DNA of 64,000 bases from Clostridia bacterium (GTDB lineage Bacteria > Bacillota > Clostridia > Christensenellales > UBA1242). Positions 17,401 through 24,672 of the stretch are shown here, piece after piece. The stretch spans positions 1 to 64,000 of the forward strand of contig JAFWBI010000005.1 in the NCBI GenBank assembly GCA_017507215.1, written 5' to 3'. Numbering within the stretch: position 1 is the first letter of the stretch; the number at the start of each line of letters is the position of its first letter. The position numbers and the translations under genes were made by a program. Under the pieces are notes generated by a model. It was given only the letters and a program-made list of their open reading frames with translations. It did not search any database and was not told the DNA's origin.

Positions 17401-18033
17401 AAAATCAGCAGACTCGGAAATGTAAACCTTTCTGCTATTGAAGATATCAAAATGATTTCTGAGCGTTATGATGATATGTCAAAACAACGTGACGACCTTG
17501 AAAAAGCAAAGGCAGACCTTGAGACAATCATCAAAGATTTAACAACAAGAATGGAAGAAAAGTTCAAAGAAAGATTCAATCAAATCAGAGCAAACTTCCA
17601 AGTTATTTTCAGGGAACTTTTTGGTGGTGGTAAGGCAGACATCTGCTTAGAAAACGAAAACAATGTGCTTGAGTGTGGCATTGAAATCATTGCAGAGCCA
17701 CCAGGCAAAAAACTTCAAAACATCACACTTTTGTCAGGTGGTGAAAAGGCTCTCACAGCTGTTGCGATTCTTTTCTCAATCTTAAAACTTCGCCCAATGC
17801 CATTCTGTGTTTTAGACGAAATTGAAGCGGCGCTCGACGATGCAAACGTTGAAAGATATGCAAAATATCTTCATCGCTATAGTGGTGACACACAGTTCAT
17901 TGTCATCACTCACAGAAAACCAACAATGGAACTTGCCGATGCTCTTTATGGTGTTACTATGGAAGAAAAAGGTGTTTCAAAAGTTGTTTCTGTTAAACTT
18001 TCAGAAGCTATCAAACTTGATAATGCTGAATAA
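14440..18033 (+). CDS. smc: Chromosome segregation protein SMC
   Basis: The condensin ATPase that organises and helps segregate the chromosome with ScpA and ScpB. The 1197 residues match the family. In order: the Walker A head 'GPNGCGKSN' (about 32-40), a coiled-coil arm (about 170-500), a flexible hinge (about 510-670, with 'GGKVIGAVASLMKVPSKYE'), the return arm (about 680-1020), the ABC signature 'LSGGEKALTA' and Walker B 'CVLDEIEAALDD' near 1100-1140. The arm contains a Glu/Gln/Lys run ('EKQEEKQESKQEEKQE'). It lies in an operon with plsX and rnc. Confidence 0.97.
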   Translation: MNFEKIDIYGFKSFADKVEIKFESGITAIVGPNGCGKSNVADSIRFVMGESSAKSMRGSSMQDVIFNGTEKRKAQSYCEVSLFFNNKNRMFSSYDVDEIILTRKLYKSGESEYLINKNTCRRKDIVDALREIGLGKESYSVIGQGKIDSILSAKPEDRRNVFEETAGISKFKEDKNQSENKLGRVNENLTRINDIISELERQLGPLKTQAENARIFLDLSNRLKELEINIYVYQYDHSSIEKQKIYDVIAAINEELALKQTELEQAMNEYDFMQDRIAELDDTINNLRDELLNLTVALEKQNGEIKLYNEKISIMKEQNEKLLSQIENGKYIAEKNAEETEKFEAQKAELEETIKLSEHELKVAESNYQSTIEKLSIGESDAESLDSEFYSTLEQSGDIKSLVLKYQTELESLRTRQSELNSEKDELESFERELDSKISAAEEEIEKQEEKQESKQEEKQEIARQINELNEEYSEIAELIDEKKVEYHSGLSKFNVLSEMKEYNEGFAISVKRLLEQAQDGTSIGGKVIGAVASLMKVPSKYEVAMEMALGASVQNIVTKNEEDAKDLIQYLKTNKFGRVTFLPITSVKERNVSSLVASKLNMRGVCGIASELIEFDQKYARVFNSLLGSTVIVDTTDNALEFSRATNYSSKVVTLEGDVFSPQGSMTGGSRKDNGTGLLSRDREIDELKVKLENLKNEIDEFTSKQEELRNKGTELSDKLSNIVDEIHLIEANKQKQEAIIDSLESQKDDIGEELSDHEITFTAILDKIDFVERELAKITEEQQNVDSKKSRASENKKQASDTFSKLRAERDELFQKLGELRIKLETEKNNLKTVESELERLVISTAQNEYQTKETMLEVQKNNQMISEYEQNVQDIMATSAFSASAKKVELVREKIAVVVEDKKKCQAKMNEADANKMLLTGEIQRASDKKAKEENHIVKIDTELENLQNRVWEQYQMTYADAKAQITPDFDMKAGSEEAGEIKRKISRLGNVNLSAIEDIKMISERYDDMSKQRDDLEKAKADLETIIKDLTTRMEEKFKERFNQIRANFQVIFRELFGGGKADICLENENNVLECGIEIIAEPPGKKLQNITLLSGGEKALTAVAILFSILKLRPMPFCVLDEIEAALDDANVERYAKYLHRYSGDTQFIVITHRKPTMELADALYGVTMEEKGVSKVVSVKLSEAIKLDNAE

Positions 18034-18042
18034 TAAAAATCG

Positions 18043-18082
18043 CAAAATTGGTTAGTTTTTGATTAAAAATTAACCAATTTTG
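18043..18082 (+). repeat. Inverted repeat between smc and ftsY
   Basis: CAAAATTGGTTA (18043-18054) is perfectly repeated in inverse at 18071-18082. The loop itself can extend pairing (TTTTT with AAAAA). There is no T run after it, so it is not a standard terminator; it could be an mRNA-processing or stability hairpin in the smc-ftsY transcript. Confidence 0.55.
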
Positions 18083-18120
18083 TGTAAAATATCAAAATTT
18101 TTGCAAAAATTGGAGTAAGT

Positions 18121-19020
18121 ATGGGATTTTTTTCAAGACTTGTTAGTGGCTTAAAAAATACAAAAAAATCATTTTCAGAAAAGTTTAAATATATTTTTAC
18201 TGGAAACGAAATTGATGAAGATTTCTTTGAAGAACTTGAATACATTTTAATTTCTGCTGACATTGGCGCAGTGACAGCAGAAGAAATTTTGGAGGAACTT
18301 CGTGACGAAATCAAGGCAAGAAAAATCAAAAAGACAGAAGATTCAAAAGAAGTTTTGAAAGACATTTTGAAAAACATTTTGAAAGAAACGGAAGTGGAAG
18401 AATATTCATATCCACTTGCAATAATGATTGTTGGTGTCAATGGTGTTGGCAAAACCACAACCATTGGAAAGATTGCTCAAAAGTTTGCTTCAATGAAAAA
18501 GAAGGTTGTGATTGCTGGTGCAGACACATTCAGAGCTGCTGCTGGTGACCAACTTAAAGTTTGGGCTGAAAGAGCAAAAGCAAAATATGTTTCTGGTGAG
18601 CAAGGTGCTGATGCATCAGCTGTTGTGTTTGATGCAATTTCATCAGCAAAGGCAAAAGATGCAGATGTGCTTTTGATTGACACTGCTGGTCGTCTTCATA
18701 ACAAAGTTAATTTGATGGAAGAGCTTAAAAAGATTGGCAAGGTTGTTTCAAAAGAATGGCCAGAAGCTGAATATCACAAAATGATTGTTATTGACGGAAC
18801 AACTGGTCAAAACTCAAAAGAACAAGTTCGATTGTTTGATGAAGCAGTTGGGCTTTCTGACCTTTGCGTTACAAAACTTGATGGCACAAGCAAGGCAGGG
18901 TTTGTGATTGAACTTGCAAAAACTTATGATATTGCAATGAGATATATCGGCGTTGGCGAAACAGCTGACGACCTTTTAGATTTTGATGCAGATGAATTTG
19001 TTGATGCTATTTTTGAATAA
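18121..19020 (+). CDS. ftsY: Signal recognition particle receptor FtsY
   Basis: The SRP-receptor GTPase that docks ribosome-SRP complexes at the membrane. At 299 residues it is the minimal NG form with no long acidic A domain; a short amphipathic N-terminus begins 'MGFFSRLVSGLKNT'. GTPase motifs are G1 'GVNGVGKTTTIGKIA' (about 103-117), 'DTFRAAAGDQL', G3 'DTAGR' and G4 'TKLDGTSKAG'. It follows smc as in most Firmicutes, and its partner Ffh is 1.2 kb downstream. Confidence 0.97.
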   Translation: MGFFSRLVSGLKNTKKSFSEKFKYIFTGNEIDEDFFEELEYILISADIGAVTAEEILEELRDEIKARKIKKTEDSKEVLKDILKNILKETEVEEYSYPLAIMIVGVNGVGKTTTIGKIAQKFASMKKKVVIAGADTFRAAAGDQLKVWAERAKAKYVSGEQGADASAVVFDAISSAKAKDADVLLIDTAGRLHNKVNLMEELKKIGKVVSKEWPEAEYHKMIVIDGTTGQNSKEQVRLFDEAVGLSDLCVTKLDGTSKAGFVIELAKTYDIAMRYIGVGETADDLLDFDADEFVDAIFE

Positions 19021-19036
19021 TGATTAGGGGATACAT

Positions 19037-19717
19037 ATGAAAAAGTTAAACAAGAGTTTAATTGTTGGCATTTCGCTTTTTGTGGCGTTTGCACTTTTTA
19101 CAATTTTGGTTAAATTGGTTGACGTTTCAGCTGTTGGTCCACTTGGTTCAAAAGTTGGTTTTTCTTCGCTTAATGACGCGGTTTTTGATGCGTTTGGAAA
19201 GAGTGATGCGTGGTATCACATCACCGAAGCACTTGGAATTGTTGCACTTTTTGTTGCTGCTGGTTTTGCAGTGTTTGGTTTGGTTCAAATCATCAAAAGA
19301 AAGAGTTTGAAACTTGTTGACAACAACATATTTTTGCTTGGCATATTTTATGTTGTTTTGGCACTTTTTTATTTTTTGTTTGAAATTGTTGTCATCAACA
19401 AAAGACCAATTTTGGTTGAAGGCGAGCTTGAAGCATCATTTCCGTCATCACACACAATGCTTACAGTGTTTATCATGGGTTCAGCAATGATTCAGTTTAG
19501 AAAACTTTTTGCTGAAAAGAAAAAACTTGTCATCACACTTGACGCGCTAAGCATAATCATTGTTGCAGTCACAGTCATTGGCAGACTCCTTTCAGGAATG
19601 CACTGGCTGACTGATGTCATCGCAGGACTTTTGCTTTCACTTGCACTCGTGTTTATCTATCACGGCGTGTTAAAGCTTATCGAAACAAGAAAATCAAAAG
19701 ACAATCAAAAAGCATAG
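19037..19717 (+). CDS. PAP2 family membrane phosphatase
   Basis: A 226-residue membrane protein with about six transmembrane helices. It carries all three phosphatase motifs of the PAP2 superfamily: K-x6-R-P as 'VINKRPILVEGE', the P-S-x-H motif in 'SFPSSHTMLTVF', and S-R-x5-H-x3-D as 'GRLLSGMHWLTDVIAG', where the usual Ser is Gly. Substrates in this family include phosphatidic acid, undecaprenyl pyrophosphate and phosphatidylglycerophosphate; which applies here cannot be told. It follows ftsY by 16 bases and ends in a terminator that contains its stop codon. Confidence 0.88.
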   Translation: MKKLNKSLIVGISLFVAFALFTILVKLVDVSAVGPLGSKVGFSSLNDAVFDAFGKSDAWYHITEALGIVALFVAAGFAVFGLVQIIKRKSLKLVDNNIFLLGIFYVVLALFYFLFEIVVINKRPILVEGELEASFPSSHTMLTVFIMGSAMIQFRKLFAEKKKLVITLDALSIIIVAVTVIGRLLSGMHWLTDVIAGLLLSLALVFIYHGVLKLIETRKSKDNQKA

Positions 19718-19736
19718 GGATTTTCCTATGTTTTTT
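19713..19736 (+). terminator. Rho-independent terminator of ftsY-PAP2
   Basis: A 6-bp stem CATAGG/CCTATG with a 6-base loop and six T. The PAP2 stop codon TAG is part of the stem. Confidence 0.8.
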
Positions 19737-19762
19737 ATTTTTAAAATCTTTTTGTAAAACCA

Positions 19763-19791
19763 TTGACATTTGAAGTGAGATGATTTATACT
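19763..19791 (+). promoter_or_regulatory. Promoter of ylxM-ffh-rpsP-khpA
   Basis: TTGACA (19763-19768), a 17-base spacer and TATACT (19786-19791), 36 bases before the ylxM start. Confidence 0.82.
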
Positions 19792-19827
19792 ATGTAAAGT
19801 AAAAATGCTTTACAAAGGAAACTTGTT

Positions 19828-20163
19828 ATGCAGTTTGAAGAATTTTATGAATACACTATTTTGTTTGATATTTACGGCAATTTGCTTTCAAACAAGCAAA
19901 GAGACGTTATGGACAAGTTTTTGAATCTTGACCTTGGCGAAAGTGAGCTTGCTGAACTTCTCGGCGATTCAAGGCAGGCTGTGCATGATGCCATAGCTAA
20001 GGCGAAAAAACAACTCGGTCAAATGGAAGAAAAGTGTCATATCGCAAAAAACTTCGCTCTTGCAAAAAAGAAGCTTACTGATGCTAAAACATTTTTGAAA
20101 GAAACTGATGAAAATCAAAAGAAATCAATAGAGATTATTGATGACGTTATAGACCTAATTTAA
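19828..20163 (+). CDS. ylxM: YlxM-family helix-turn-helix protein of the SRP operon
   Basis: A 111-residue protein of the UPF0122/YlxM family, which resembles sigma-70 region 4 and in Gram-positive bacteria modulates SRP activity. The N-terminal 65 residues contain 'LLSNKQRDVMDKFLNLDLGESELAELLGDSRQAVHDAIAKAKKQL' in outline (only key parts quoted: 'LLSNKQRDVMDKF' and 'SRQAVHDAIAKAKK'), a typical YlxM helix-turn-helix. The C-terminal part is a charged helix. It starts the SRP operon and ends 12 bases before ffh, the canonical arrangement. Confidence 0.92.
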   Translation: MQFEEFYEYTILFDIYGNLLSNKQRDVMDKFLNLDLGESELAELLGDSRQAVHDAIAKAKKQLGQMEEKCHIAKNFALAKKKLTDAKTFLKETDENQKKSIEIIDDVIDLI

Positions 20164-20175
20164 AGGAGAAGACTA

Positions 20176-21504
20176 GTGAGTTTATTTGAGGCGTTAGGTG
20201 ATAGACTTAATCACATATTTTCAAAGTTGACCAAACATGGCAAACTTACCGAGCTTGAAATTAAACAGGCTATGCGTGAAGTTCGAATTGCGCTTTTAGA
20301 AGCTGATGTCAACTTTTTGGTTGCGAAAGATTTTATTAATAAAGTTTCTGAAAAAGCTGTTGGCGAAGAAATTTTAAACAGCTTAACACCGGGTCAGCAA
20401 GTCATCAAGATTGTTCGTGATGAACTTGTTAGCCTTATGGGTGAAACAAATGCTAAACTTGAAGTTGCTGATGCACCACCAACAGTTATTATGATGTGTG
20501 GTCTTCAAGGTGCAGGTAAAACCACCATGAGTGGAAAGCTTGGACACATGCTTAAAAAACAAGGCAAAAAACCAATGCTTGTTGCTTGTGACGTTTATAG
20601 ACCTGCGGCAATTAATCAGCTTAAAATTGGGGCAGCGAATGCTGGCGTTGACTTTTTTGAAAAAGGCACTGGAAACCCTGTGAAAATTGCAGAAGCTGCA
20701 ATCGAACAGGCAAAGCGTATGGGTAATGACACTGTTATTATTGATACGGCTGGTCGTCTTCAAATTAATGACGAGCTTATGAAAGAGCTTGAAAATATCA
20801 AAAAAGCAGTTAAGCCAACAGAAATCTTGCTCACAATTGACGCAATGACAGGTCAAGAATCTGTGAATGTTGCAAAAGAGTTCAATGACAGGCTTGAAAT
20901 CACTGGTGTTTTGGTTACAAAACTTGACGGTGACACTCGTGGTGGTGTTGCACTTTCAGTTAAAGCTGTGACTGGCAAACCAATCAAGTTCTGCGGTGTT
21001 GGTGAAAAGATTGGTGACATTGAACCATTCCACCCAGACCGTATGGCTTCGAGAATCTTGGGCATGGGCGACGTGCTCACACTCATCGACAAGGCGCAGG
21101 CAAGTGTTGATGAAGCTGAAATGAGAAAGGTTGAAGAAAATATCAGAAAGAACACCTTTTCATTTGAAGATTTCTTGATTCAATTTGAACAGATTTCAAA
21201 AATGGGAAATCTTGCAGACCTTGTCAGCATGATTCCTGGCGCTGGAAGCAAGTTCAAAATTGGTGATGTTGATGAAGCAAAGCTTAAAAAATATAAAGCA
21301 ATCATTCAGTCAATGACAAAAAAAGAAAGGCTTAACCCTGATTTAATCAAGGCGAGCAACAGAAAGAGAATTGCTGCAGGAAGTGCAACCACAATTCAAG
21401 ATGTGAATTCACTCATCAAGCAATTCGAACAAACCAAACAAATGATGAAGAATATGAATAATGGAAAACTTCAAAAATTGCTTGGAAGAAAATTTAATTT
21501 TTAA
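20176..21504 (+). CDS. ffh: Signal recognition particle protein Ffh
   Basis: The SRP54 GTPase that binds 4.5S/scRNA and signal peptides. It has 442 residues, started at a GTG after the ribosome site AAAGGAGAAG. An N domain (1-90) is followed by the G domain with G1 'GLQGAGKTTMSGKLG' (about 108-122), 'DVYRPAAINQL', G3 'DTAGR' and G4 'TKLDGDTRGG', and then by the methionine-rich M domain (about 300-442; for example 'FEQTKQMMKNMNNGK'). It sits between ylxM and rpsP, as expected. Confidence 0.97.
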   Translation: MSLFEALGDRLNHIFSKLTKHGKLTELEIKQAMREVRIALLEADVNFLVAKDFINKVSEKAVGEEILNSLTPGQQVIKIVRDELVSLMGETNAKLEVADAPPTVIMMCGLQGAGKTTMSGKLGHMLKKQGKKPMLVACDVYRPAAINQLKIGAANAGVDFFEKGTGNPVKIAEAAIEQAKRMGNDTVIIDTAGRLQINDELMKELENIKKAVKPTEILLTIDAMTGQESVNVAKEFNDRLEITGVLVTKLDGDTRGGVALSVKAVTGKPIKFCGVGEKIGDIEPFHPDRMASRILGMGDVLTLIDKAQASVDEAEMRKVEENIRKNTFSFEDFLIQFEQISKMGNLADLVSMIPGAGSKFKIGDVDEAKLKKYKAIIQSMTKKERLNPDLIKASNRKRIAAGSATTIQDVNSLIKQFEQTKQMMKNMNNGKLQKLLGRKFNF

Positions 21505-21514
21505 TGGCATATTT

Positions 21515-21529
21515 CAGTGAAAGTCACTG
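21515..21529 (+). other. Small intercistronic hairpin between ffh and rpsP
   Basis: CAGTGA and TCACTG form a perfect 6-bp stem with a three-base loop, with no T run. It may influence mRNA stability or let rpsP be expressed at a different level from ffh; that is inference. Confidence 0.4.
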
Positions 21530-21575
21530 TGTATGATAAATCAAAACAAAAAATAAACAATCGGAGGAATAAAAA

Positions 21576-21839
21576 ATGGCAGTTAAAATGAGACTTACAA
21601 GAATGGGTGATAAAAAGAGTCCTTTTTATCGTATTGTTGTAGCTGATTCAAGAGTTGCAAGAGATGCAAAGTATATTGATTTAGTTGGAACTTATAATCC
21701 TTTAACAAATCCAGAAGAAGTTAAAATTGATGCTGAAAAAGCTCAAAAATGGATTAAGAATGGTGCACAACCAACAGCTACTGTAAAAGCTCTTTTAGTT
21801 AAGGCTGGTGCAATTGAAGCTGATAAGAAATCTAAATAA
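21576..21839 (+). CDS. rpsP: Ribosomal protein S16
   Basis: An 87-residue small-subunit protein. '[20 protein letters not shown]' and '[21 protein letters not shown]' are unmistakable S16 sequence. The ribosome site CGGAGGAAT is strong. It follows ffh and precedes khpA, as in Bacillus. The usual continuation to rimM-trmD is interrupted here by 3.7 kb holding an XRE module, aspS and two YgjV-type genes. Confidence 0.97.
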   Translation: MAVKMRLTRMGDKKSPFYRIVVADSRVARDAKYIDLVGTYNPLTNPEEVKIDAEKAQKWIKNGAQPTATVKALLVKAGAIEADKKSK

Positions 21840-21853
21840 TTCAGGTGACGCTT

Positions 21854-22084
21854 ATGAAAGAGTTAGTTGAATTTATTGTAAAAAATCTCGTTGCAAACCC
21901 AGACGAAGTTGTGGTTACAGAGCAAGACAAAGAGAGAGAAACTGTTTATCTTGTTCATATTGCAGATGAAGATTTCGGAAGAATTATCGGAAGAAGTGGA
22001 AAGGTTGCAACAGCAATTAGAACTGTTGTTAAAACTTCTGCTAAAAAACAAAACAAACGAGTTTTCGTTAAGTTTGAAAAATAA
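21854..22084 (+). CDS. khpA: KH-domain RNA-binding protein KhpA
   Basis: A 76-residue single-KH-domain protein that, with KhpB/EloR in other Firmicutes, binds RNAs controlling cell elongation and division. The start is the ATG at 21854, 5 bases after AGGTGA; the GTG at 21845 lies within that site. The RNA-binding G-x-x-G loop is 'IIGRSGKVATAIRTVV' near residues 45-60. It ends the SRP-S16 operon at a strong terminator. Confidence 0.92.
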   Translation: MKELVEFIVKNLVANPDEVVVTEQDKERETVYLVHIADEDFGRIIGRSGKVATAIRTVVKTSAKKQNKRVFVKFEK

Positions 22085-22088
22085 AAAG

Positions 22089-22112
22089 AACACCCGACAG
22101 GGTGTTTTTTTT
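22089..22112 (+). terminator. Rho-independent terminator of the SRP-S16 operon
   Basis: A 7-bp stem AACACCC/GGGTGTT with loop GACA and a run of T. Confidence 0.88.
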
Positions 22113-22141
22113 GTCAACTTTAAATTGCAGAAAAAGCCATT

Positions 22142-22429
22142 TTAAATTAAAATATAAAAGAAAACAAGAAAGGCAATGCTAATGCCAAATGTTATACCCC
22201 AACCTTTCATAAATGTTTGTCTTGCAACAGTTCCTTCTTTGTAAAGACAAAGACCAATAATGAGTCCGATTAATCCTAGGAAAAATTCACAAAGAACTCC
22301 AATGCCAGTTTTTGATTCATCTGCATCTAAAACAGGTAATTTTTCATTTTTAATACCAGTTTCGCAACCACACTTTGGACATATTACAGCTTCATCAAGA
22401 ATTTGTTCACCACATTTTCTACAGTACAT
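22142..22429 (-). CDS. Zinc-ribbon membrane protein
   Basis: A 95-residue protein started at the ATG at 22429 after the ribosome site AAGGAGG; a longer in-frame extension lacks one. The first 25 residues form a zinc ribbon (CRKC and CPKC pairs, 'CGEQILDEAVICPKCG'). After a short linker, two hydrophobic segments follow ('IGVLCEFFLGLIGLIIGLCL' and the C-terminal 'WGITFGISIAFLVFFYILI'). Such zinc-ribbon membrane proteins are common in Firmicutes and have no established role. It is divergent from the XRE regulator, and a perfect palindrome lies inside its promoter. Confidence 0.8.
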   Translation of the reverse strand: MYCRKCGEQILDEAVICPKCGCETGIKNEKLPVLDADESKTGIGVLCEFFLGLIGLIIGLCLYKEGTVARQTFMKGWGITFGISIAFLVFFYILI

Positions 22430-22456
22430 AAAAATCCTCCTTAGTTTTATAAAATA

Positions 22457-22485
22457 ATAATACATCATAAAGTGATGTAATGCAA
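22457..22485 (-). promoter_or_regulatory. Promoter of the zinc-ribbon gene, with operator in the spacer
   Basis: On the minus strand, TTGCAT (22480-22485) is followed after 17 bases by TATTAT (22457-22462). The palindrome at 22461-22479 fills the spacer, so a bound dimer would block this promoter. Confidence 0.75.
22461..22479. promoter_or_regulatory. Operator 1: perfect 19-bp palindrome
   Basis: TACATCA-TAAAG-TGATGTA, 7-bp arms and a 5-base centre. It is a likely site for the adjacent XRE-type regulator and sits between the -35 and -10 boxes of the zinc-ribbon promoter. Confidence 0.7.
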
Positions 22486-22491
22486 GTATTT

Positions 22492-22510
22492 TACATCACA
22501 TTGTGGTATA
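22492..22510. promoter_or_regulatory. Operator 2: imperfect copy of operator 1
   Basis: TACATCA-CATTG-TGGTATA keeps the left arm exactly and five of seven bases of the right arm. It begins 31 bp (about three helical turns) from operator 1 and overlaps the -10 region of the regulator gene, which suggests autoregulation. Confidence 0.55.
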
Positions 22511-22514
22511 TAAT
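22509..22514 (+). promoter_or_regulatory. -10 box of the XRE regulator; predicted leaderless mRNA
   Basis: TATAAT ends 5 bases before the ATG at 22520, so transcription should start at or next to the start codon. No Shine-Dalgarno sequence and no clear -35 box are present. Confidence 0.55.
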
Positions 22515-22519
22515 TAAAT

Positions 22520-22732
22520 ATGGATATTGCAAAAATTGTTGGAAACAATATTAAAGATGCAAGAAAATTGAAAGGGCTGACACAAAGTCAAGTTGCTCAA
22601 ATTTTTCGCATGACACAACAACAATATAGCAGATTTGAAAATGGTGTGTTTGAACTAAACTATGAGCAGATTGTTAAAATTTGTGAAATTTTAGATATTA
22701 CACCAAATGAAATATTTAATTTTGATGTTTAA
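22520..22732 (+). CDS. XRE-family transcriptional regulator
   Basis: A 70-residue protein that is essentially one Cro/C1-type helix-turn-helix: 'IKDARKLKGLTQSQVAQIF' then 'MTQQQYSRFENGVFELNYE'. It has no extra dimerisation or effector domain, so any response to a signal is not visible. It is divergent from the zinc-ribbon membrane protein, and two related palindromes lie in the 90-bp gap. By analogy with phage-type repressors it probably represses the membrane-protein gene and itself. It ends at its own terminator. Confidence 0.9.
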   Translation: MDIAKIVGNNIKDARKLKGLTQSQVAQIFRMTQQQYSRFENGVFELNYEQIVKICEILDITPNEIFNFDV

Positions 22733-22737
22733 TTTAA

Positions 22738-22763
22738 AATAAGGCATTTGCCTTATTTTTTTT
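22738..22763 (+). terminator. Rho-independent terminator of the XRE gene
   Basis: An 8-bp stem AATAAGGC/GCCTTATT with a 4-base loop and a T run. Confidence 0.88.
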
Positions 22764-22834
22764 ATCTCAAAACATTGATAAAATTTGGTGGTTGTGATAT
22801 ATTTGATGTGTAAATTTTTAAAAGGACTTAACTT

Positions 22835-24571
22835 ATGGAAAAAATTGCAATTAATAAATATAGAAATGTTGATAACGGAAGTTTAAGAATCGAAGATGCT
22901 GGCAAAACCGTTAAACTTGCTGGTTGGGTTGACACAATCAGAAATTTTGGCGAACTCACATTCGTTGTGCTTCGTGATACCTATGGCAAAACTCAAATTG
23001 TTTTAAACAAAGAGTTTATCCCACTTTCAAAAGAAGATGTTATTTCAGTTGAAGGAAAGGTTGTTGAACGTGAAAGCAAAAACAAAAATATGCCAACAGG
23101 TGACATTGAAGTTGTTGCTGAATCAATCGTGATGCTTGGCAAGTGTTCAAAAGAACTTCCTTTTGAAATCAAAAACAGTGAAAAGGTTGCCGAAGATATC
23201 AGACTTAAATATAGATATCTTGACCTTCGTGCTGAATATAACCAAAAAATGCTTAAACTTAGAAGCGATTTGCTTTTGTTTGTTAGAAACTATATGAACG
23301 AGCAAAACTTTGTTGAAGTTCAAACTCCAATCCTTACAGCTTCAAGCCCAGAAGGTGCAAGAGACTTTTTGGTTCCATCAAGACTCAATCCGGGAAAATT
23401 CTATGCGCTTCCACAAGCACCACAACAATTCAAACAACTTTTGATGGTGTCTGGAATCGATAGATATTTCCAAATTGCTCCATGTTTTAGAGATGAAGAT
23501 GCAAGAGCTGACAGAAGCCCAACAGAGTTCTATCAAATTGATATGGAAATGGCGTTTGCAACACAAGAAGATGTTTTTGAAGTGATTGAAGGGCTTTATT
23601 CTGCAATCTTCAAAAAGTTTGCAAACTTTGAAATTAGCGAATTCAAGAAAATTAAATATGCTGATGCAATTCGTGATTATTGCACAGACAAACCTGACCT
23701 TAGAAACCCACTTAAAGTTGTTGATGTTTCAGCTGTGTTTGAGAGCACTTCGTTTAGTGTTTTCCAAAACAAAACAATCAAGGCTATCAAAGCTGCAACA
23801 GGTGGGGCAAAACCAAGAAAATGGTATGACAAACTCACAGATTTCTTGAAATCAAGAGAAGCAAAAGGTCTTGCATACTTCGTTGTAGGCGAAAATGATG
23901 AGCTTTCTGCTGGTGTGTCTAAATTTGTGACCGAAGAAGAAAAAGCTGAACTTAAAAAGCTTGTAGGTTTTGAAACAGGCGACACAGTTTTCTTTGTTGC
24001 TGATGAAGAAGAAAGGGCAATCAAGTTTACAAACGTGCTTAGAAATGAGCTTGGCAAAGAACTTGAACTTATTGATGAAAATGATTATAAATTCTGCTGG
24101 ATTGTAGACTTTCCATTCTTTGAGAAAGATGAAGAAGGCAACATTGCATTCTCACACAACCCATTCTCACTTCCACAAAGCTCACTTGAAGAAATTAAGA
24201 AAGACCCATTTGGCACACTTGCTTATCAATATGACCTTGTTATTAATGGTTATGAAAGCTTGTCTGGTGCTGTTCGCAACCACGACCAAGACATGATGGT
24301 TGAGCTCTTCAAACTTGCAGGATACGGCAAAGAAGTTGTTGAAAACAAGTTCCCAGCGCTTTACAACGCATTCTCTTATGGTGCGCCACCACACGCTGGT
24401 TCAGCTCCTGGTTTTGACAGACTTATGATGCTTTTGACTCACAATGAGTTCATTAGAGATGTTTACGCATTCCCAATGAATAAGAATGCACAAGACCCAC
24501 TTTGCAACGCTCCAAACACTGTTGATGAAAAGTTGCTTCGTGATGTTCACATCAAACTTATTGAAGAATAG
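22835..24571 (+). CDS. aspS: Aspartyl-tRNA synthetase
   Basis: A class II synthetase charging tRNA-Asp. The 578 residues match the bacterial form. An N-terminal OB anticodon-binding domain ('LAGWVDTIRNFGELTFVVLRD') is followed by the class II core with motif 2 'CFRDEDARADRSPTEFYQID' (about 217-236), the bacterial GAD insertion (about 290-420), and motif 3 with 'GAPPHAGSAPGFDRLMMLL' near 515-533. The ribosome site is AAAGGAC. aspS usually sits next to hisS; here it stands alone within the block that splits khpA from rimM, with its own terminator. Confidence 0.96.
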   Translation: MEKIAINKYRNVDNGSLRIEDAGKTVKLAGWVDTIRNFGELTFVVLRDTYGKTQIVLNKEFIPLSKEDVISVEGKVVERESKNKNMPTGDIEVVAESIVMLGKCSKELPFEIKNSEKVAEDIRLKYRYLDLRAEYNQKMLKLRSDLLLFVRNYMNEQNFVEVQTPILTASSPEGARDFLVPSRLNPGKFYALPQAPQQFKQLLMVSGIDRYFQIAPCFRDEDARADRSPTEFYQIDMEMAFATQEDVFEVIEGLYSAIFKKFANFEISEFKKIKYADAIRDYCTDKPDLRNPLKVVDVSAVFESTSFSVFQNKTIKAIKAATGGAKPRKWYDKLTDFLKSREAKGLAYFVVGENDELSAGVSKFVTEEEKAELKKLVGFETGDTVFFVADEEERAIKFTNVLRNELGKELELIDENDYKFCWIVDFPFFEKDEEGNIAFSHNPFSLPQSSLEEIKKDPFGTLAYQYDLVINGYESLSGAVRNHDQDMMVELFKLAGYGKEVVENKFPALYNAFSYGAPPHAGSAPGFDRLMMLLTHNEFIRDVYAFPMNKNAQDPLCNAPNTVDEKLLRDVHIKLIEE

Positions 24572-24586
24572 TTTTAAAACAAAAGG

Positions 24587-24613
24587 CTTCCTGAGAAATC
24601 GGGAAGTTTTTTT
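24587..24613 (+). terminator. Rho-independent terminator of aspS
   Basis: An 8-bp stem CTTCCTGA/TCGGGAAG (one G-T pair) closed by a GAAA tetraloop of the GNRA class and followed by seven T. Confidence 0.88.
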
Positions 24614-24624
24614 ATTTGAATTAA

Positions 24625-24653
24625 TTGTTTGAATGCTATTTTTGTGATACAAT
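24625..24653 (+). promoter_or_regulatory. Promoter of the tandem YgjV genes
   Basis: TTGTTT (24625-24630), a 17-base spacer and TACAAT (24648-24653), 19 bases before the first start codon. No terminator separates this unit from rimM-trmD. Confidence 0.55.
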
Positions 24654-24672
24654 TAAAATGTAGGAGAGTGTA

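Noticed and set aside
18043..18082. Terminator between smc and ftsY
   Set aside because: The inverted repeat is perfect but no T run follows on either strand, so it is listed only as a repeat.
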